Assembly: GCA_035626815.1 (NCBI GenBank)
Contig: DASPMY010000049.1
Coordinates: 132,295-196,294 of the forward strand
Length of the DNA stretch: 64,000 nt
Direction of reading: 5' to 3'
Source: Croceibacterium_A sp035626815
Lineage (GTDB): Bacteria > Pseudomonadota > Alphaproteobacteria > Sphingomonadales > Sphingomonadaceae
Shown here: piece after piece, positions 62,001 to 64,000 of the stretch
Position numbering within the stretch: position 1 is the stretch's first letter
How the letters are laid out: each line of letters begins with the position of its first letter
Position numbers and translations under genes: made by a program
The notes under the pieces: generated by a model
What the model was told of the DNA's origin: nothing
Databases searched by the model: none
Seen by the model: only the letters and a program-made list of their open reading frames with translations

Positions 62001-63248
62001 CGGCTGTCGACGATCGAGCTGATCGACGTCACCGGCACGATGCGCGTCGCCGCCGACGTGACCGGGACGCTGCGCAACCCGCGGGTGCGCGGCTCGCTCG
62101 CCGGCGACGCGCTGAGGGTGCAGAGCGCGGTGACCGGCAGCGACATCCGCGAGGTTCGCGCGCGCGGCACGTTCTCGGGCTCGCGGCTCAACCTGACGAG
62201 CTTTGCCGGGACCTCGCCCAACGGCGGCCGGGTCACCGGCAGCGGCTTCGTCGACTTGTCCGACATGACGCGCGAGCGCGGCCCGCGCATCGACCTGCGC
62301 TTGGCGATGCGCGACGCCGAGGTGATGGATCTGGCCAACATGGGCGCGACGGTGACCGGGCCGATGCGCATCGTCTCGAGCGGCGTCGGCGGCACGATCG
62401 CCGGGCGGCTGCAGGTCAACGAGGCGCGCTGGCAGCTCGGCGCGGCGGCGGCCACGCAGCGGCTGCCCAACATCCGTACCCGCGAGGTCAACCTGCCGCC
62501 CGACATCCAGCAGGCCGCCGCCCCCGGCGCGCCGTGGCGCTACCTGATCGACGCCGCCGCGCCGGGCGGCATCGAGGTCGACGGCATGGGCCTCGACAGC
62601 GAATGGAGCGCCGAGATCCGCCTGCGCGGCACGACCGAGAACCCGCGCATCGGCGGCGAGGCGCGGGTGGTGCCGCGCCAGGGGTTCTACAACTTCGCCG
62701 GCACGCGGTTCGAGATCACCCGCGGGGTGATCGACTTCGACGAGAGCTCGCCGCCCGATCCGCGGCTCAACATCCGCGCCGAGACCGAGGTGCAGGACCT
62801 GTCGGTGGCGGTGACCGTCACCGGCAACTCGAGCCGGCCGTTGATCGACTTCACCTCGGTCCCGGCGCTGCCCGAGGAGGAGCTGCTGGCGCGCATCCTG
62901 TTCGGCGATTCGATCACCAGCCTGTCCGCCACGGACGCGCTCCAGCTCGGCGCAGCGGTGGCCTCGTTGCGCGGCGGCGGGGGGATGGACCCGATCAACC
63001 GCCTGCGCACCGCGATCGGGCTCGACCGGCTGCGCATCGTGCCCGCCGACGCCGCGCTCGACCGCGGCACGGCGATCGCGCTGGGCAAGAACTTCGGCCG
63101 CCGGTTCTACGTCGAGATCGTCACCGACGGCAAAGGCTACAACGCCACCGAGCTGGAGTTCCGCGTGACCAGCTGGCTGTCGCTGCTGGCGAGCGTCAAC
63201 ACCATCGGCCGCCACAGCGTGGCGGCGGAGTACAGCCGCGATTATTGA
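59037..63248 (+). CDS. tamB: Translocation and assembly module TamB
   Basis: A 1403-residue protein of the AsmA-like TamB group. One N-terminal membrane helix (about residues 31-52, LGFVMLALVLLVGVAIAWLH) anchors it to the inner membrane. A very long beta-taco/AsmA-type periplasmic domain bridges to TamA, and the conserved C-terminal TamB domain ends FYNFAGTRFEITRGVIDFDESSPPDPRL... and VAAEYSRDY. It begins one base into the tamA stop (TGATG), as tamA-tamB pairs usually do. Length and composition are normal for alphaproteobacteria. Confidence 0.94.
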   Translation: MADDEVIETAGPDAPEPERRRSTARKVLRGLGFVMLALVLLVGVAIAWLHTGSGRQFVVDQIADVAPASGLTVEVGRIEGSVLWSATLFDVKLRDAKGKLFLEVPEVDLNWRPLKFFVTGLDVRHLVLHGGTFYAAPELLPGDPDAPILPDFDIRVDRFVVDDLHIAEGLLGDERVVDFRAKADIRDGRVLLDARGDFGGGDRLVARIDAEPDGNRFDMDVDYRAPAGGLLAMLVGAEDDLRARLVGEGTWQKWDGAFVVNQGGAAIGAFKVYNRGGRYKIVGQARPEDYLTGLPAQALGEVVSLAAIGTLEDSVLDGSIALRGRGVALDGAGAIDLADNAFEGVETRLVLLDSELFGPGLSFRDFVARATFDGPFRGFTAPLELSIGRADFGGTVFANLVQRGTLSYDGKRWRLPLDAAVDRVTSGNALIDPRLVNGRLRGLVTLADSELRSDDLELRFPGLQADLTLRGDIERGGYALAGPVEMRGLALENLGTVDAGAKILFTIGSGVPWTLQANFTGRMPRVTNATLANLAGSNIRFNGGVTLGAARPIAFDDLRVTASKLSLLVDGRVENGRTTLAGSGRHADYGPFTVEAALAGDGPRATLVFANPYPAAGLSNVRVALAPTRDGFRIDAEGQSLLGPFDGLLDLTMPAGGPTQIAIRRLDVWRTSVTGTLTLAEGGAAGTLALAGGGVNGTIRLAPRNGGQGFDVALTANNARFAGPTPLAINQATVNVSGYFGQGNSTIEGTVRAAGINYGTLFIGRMAANAQVVNGRGTFQASLAGRRGSRFNVQLAGDVAPERIAVAARGDYAGREIVMPRRAVLLKTADGGWALQKTQLSFGNGFAIAEGRFGGSQPAQGKLSLASMPLSLLDAFAGDIGLGGTISGVIDVGAGPNGVPTGEARVMVDNLTRSGLVLSSRPIDLALVARLSPSQLQARAVLQDEGQTKGRLQARISGLPAAGALADRLYAGDLFAQLRFEGPADALWRLSTIELIDVTGTMRVAADVTGTLRNPRVRGSLAGDALRVQSAVTGSDIREVRARGTFSGSRLNLTSFAGTSPNGGRVTGSGFVDLSDMTRERGPRIDLRLAMRDAEVMDLANMGATVTGPMRIVSSGVGGTIAGRLQVNEARWQLGAAAATQRLPNIRTREVNLPPDIQQAAAPGAPWRYLIDAAAPGGIEVDGMGLDSEWSAEIRLRGTTENPRIGGEARVVPRQGFYNFAGTRFEITRGVIDFDESSPPDPRLNIRAETEVQDLSVAVTVTGNSSRPLIDFTSVPALPEEELLARILFGDSITSLSATDALQLGAAVASLRGGGGMDPINRLRTAIGLDRLRIVPADAALDRGTAIALGKNFGRRFYVEIVTDGKGYNATELEFRVTSWLSLLASVNTIGRHSVAAEYSRDY

Positions 63249-63838
63249 GCGGCGGCGCCCGGCGCCCCGCTGGTCGCCTTGAGCAGCCCGTCGAGCGGGA
63301 TCGCCACGCCGTTGCTGGCGCGCAGCGGCTCGCCGGTGAGCCGCGCGGTGGCGCCGTCCTCGGCGGTCGCCGTGATCGCCTCGGCGGTGCCGGAGAACGT
63401 CACCGTGTGGTTGCCCATCGTCTTCATGTGGACCTTGCCGTCGTCGTCTAGCTCGATCGCCTTGGCGATGTCGGCCGGGGTGAAGTAGCCGGGCACGATG
63501 TGGTCGCGCAGGATCGCGACCATCGCCGGCCGCTGCTCGGGCGTGCGCAAGTCCGCGCTCGCCTCGCCGAGCTTGTCGAACGCGGCATCCTGCGGGGCGA
63601 GGATGGTGTAGGCCGCCGCGCCGTCGAACACCTGGGCCAGCCCGGCGTCGCTGAGCGCGCTCGAGACCACCGACAGGTCGCCGTCGCCGGCGACGAGGGT
63701 CGCCAGCGTGGCGTCGCTGACCTCCGTCGACTCTCCGGTTCCTTCTTCCGCCTCGTTGCTGCAAGCCGCGAGCGCCAGCAGCGTTGCCGCCGCGGCCACG
63801 AGCGCGTGGCGGCGCCCCAGACCGGTCATTTCCATCAC
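63242..63838 (-). CDS. Fasciclin-domain lipoprotein
   Basis: A 198-residue protein with lipobox LAAC after MMEMTGLGRRHALVAAAATLLA. One FAS1 domain (about 55-190) shows VFDGAAAYTILAPQDAAFDKL (the FAS1 H1 box) and DHIVPGYFTPADI, with the terminal GVAIPLDGLLKATSG (H2-like). FAS1 domains mediate adhesion or protein contacts; its role here is unknown. It is convergent with tamB, sharing 7 bases at the 3' ends. Confidence 0.88.
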   Translation of the reverse strand: MMEMTGLGRRHALVAAAATLLALAACSNEAEEGTGESTEVSDATLATLVAGDGDLSVVSSALSDAGLAQVFDGAAAYTILAPQDAAFDKLGEASADLRTPEQRPAMVAILRDHIVPGYFTPADIAKAIELDDDGKVHMKTMGNHTVTFSGTAEAITATAEDGATARLTGEPLRASNGVAIPLDGLLKATSGAPGAAAQ

Positions 63839-63844
63839 GCTCTC

Positions 63845-64000
63845 CTAGGTTGCGAGGAGCTCGATCGCGGCGGCGATCAGCCGGGTTTCCGGATCGACCT
63901 GGTAAACGTAGCCGTCGCTGTAGCGGTACAGCGCATCGGGCGTGTCGTAGTACTGGTCGCGATAGCCGTAGGGCACGTTGTACACGTCGTAGCCGAGCGG
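63845..64000 (-). CDS. 3' end of a tyrosine-rich protein of unknown function
   Basis: On the minus strand the frame is open from the window edge to TAG at 63845-63847, giving 51 residues. The visible part is rich in Tyr and Asp (YDVYNVPYGYRDQYYD and ALYRYSDGYVYQVDP) and ends RLIAAAIELLAT. It resembles the C-terminus of small exported sphingomonad proteins of unknown role; the start and signal peptide are outside the window. It lies 6 bases upstream of the fasciclin start, so the two may be co-transcribed. Confidence 0.65.
   Translation of the reverse strand, partial: PLGYDVYNVPYGYRDQYYDTPDALYRYSDGYVYQVDPETRLIAAAIELLAT

Noticed and set aside
58856..63764. Very long frames (1531 codons plus, 1161 codons minus) over tamB
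   Set aside because: They are low-complexity Arg/Ala/Gly shadows of tamB.

Overview
The window is 64 kb of high-G+C DNA (roughly 70% by eye) packed with short-gap operons. The gene content points to an alphaproteobacterium, most likely of the Sphingomonadales (Sphingomonadaceae or Erythrobacteraceae). Supporting signs are a GatCAB amidotransferase, an ATP12-type F1 chaperone, a LinKLMN/Mla-type lipid ABC transporter with a fused STAS-permease, a Tad/Cpa pilus locus, a Bpt leucyltransferase, and palindromic intergenic repeats of sphingomonad style. The order-level placement is inference. Almost everything is chromosomal housekeeping. I see no phage, plasmid, IS transposase, CRISPR array, rRNA or tRNA.

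Layout. 1-5 kb: C-terminal part of an alphaproteobacterial membrane protein, a HerA-like ATPase, then a MATE exporter and queE on the minus strand. 4.8-8 kb: a repeat-rich gap and valS. 8-11.5 kb: a four-gene lipid-transport operon (permease, ATPase, MCE protein, lipoprotein). 11.6-14.8 kb: a minus-strand operon crcB-rluC-like, HAD phosphatase, small membrane protein, ATP12 chaperone. 15-21.3 kb: rpsU, an FKBP isomerase, a DUF4153 membrane protein and gatC-gatA-gatB. 21.3-26.5 kb: three uncharacterised exported proteins and an M16 zinc peptidase lipoprotein, all on the minus strand. 26.6-32.8 kb: clpB with a good sigma-32-like promoter, a secreted beta-helix protein, an SDR, mtnP and a MarR regulator. 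32.8-40.2 kb: Tad/Cpa pilus genes (cpaA-B-C-D-E, tadB, tadC) without the CpaF/TadA motor ATPase or a pilin gene. 40.2-45.4 kb: hydrolase, FAD oxidoreductase, rnhA, thrB, ispH and a lipoprotein. 45.4-52 kb: a long plus-strand operon argS-SPOR-nagZ-scpA-scpB-tatA-tatB-tatC. 52-56 kb: amidohydrolase, 3-hydroxyisobutyrate-dehydrogenase-like enzyme, threonine ammonia-lyase. 56-63.2 kb: bpt-tamA-tamB. The end holds a fasciclin lipoprotein and the 3' end of an unknown gene.

The most unusual feature is a set of at least five palindromic repeat families scattered through gaps. Two of them sit in frame inside essential-type genes. valS carries about 52 extra residues made from a pair of oppositely oriented repeat arms, and queE carries about 30 extra residues made from a different palindromic repeat. 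Both genes otherwise keep their motifs and reading frame. This is reminiscent of Rickettsia palindromic elements but with unrelated sequence. valS also has an AT-richer patch near its 3' end (about 50% G+C over 240 bases) that looks like a recombined segment.
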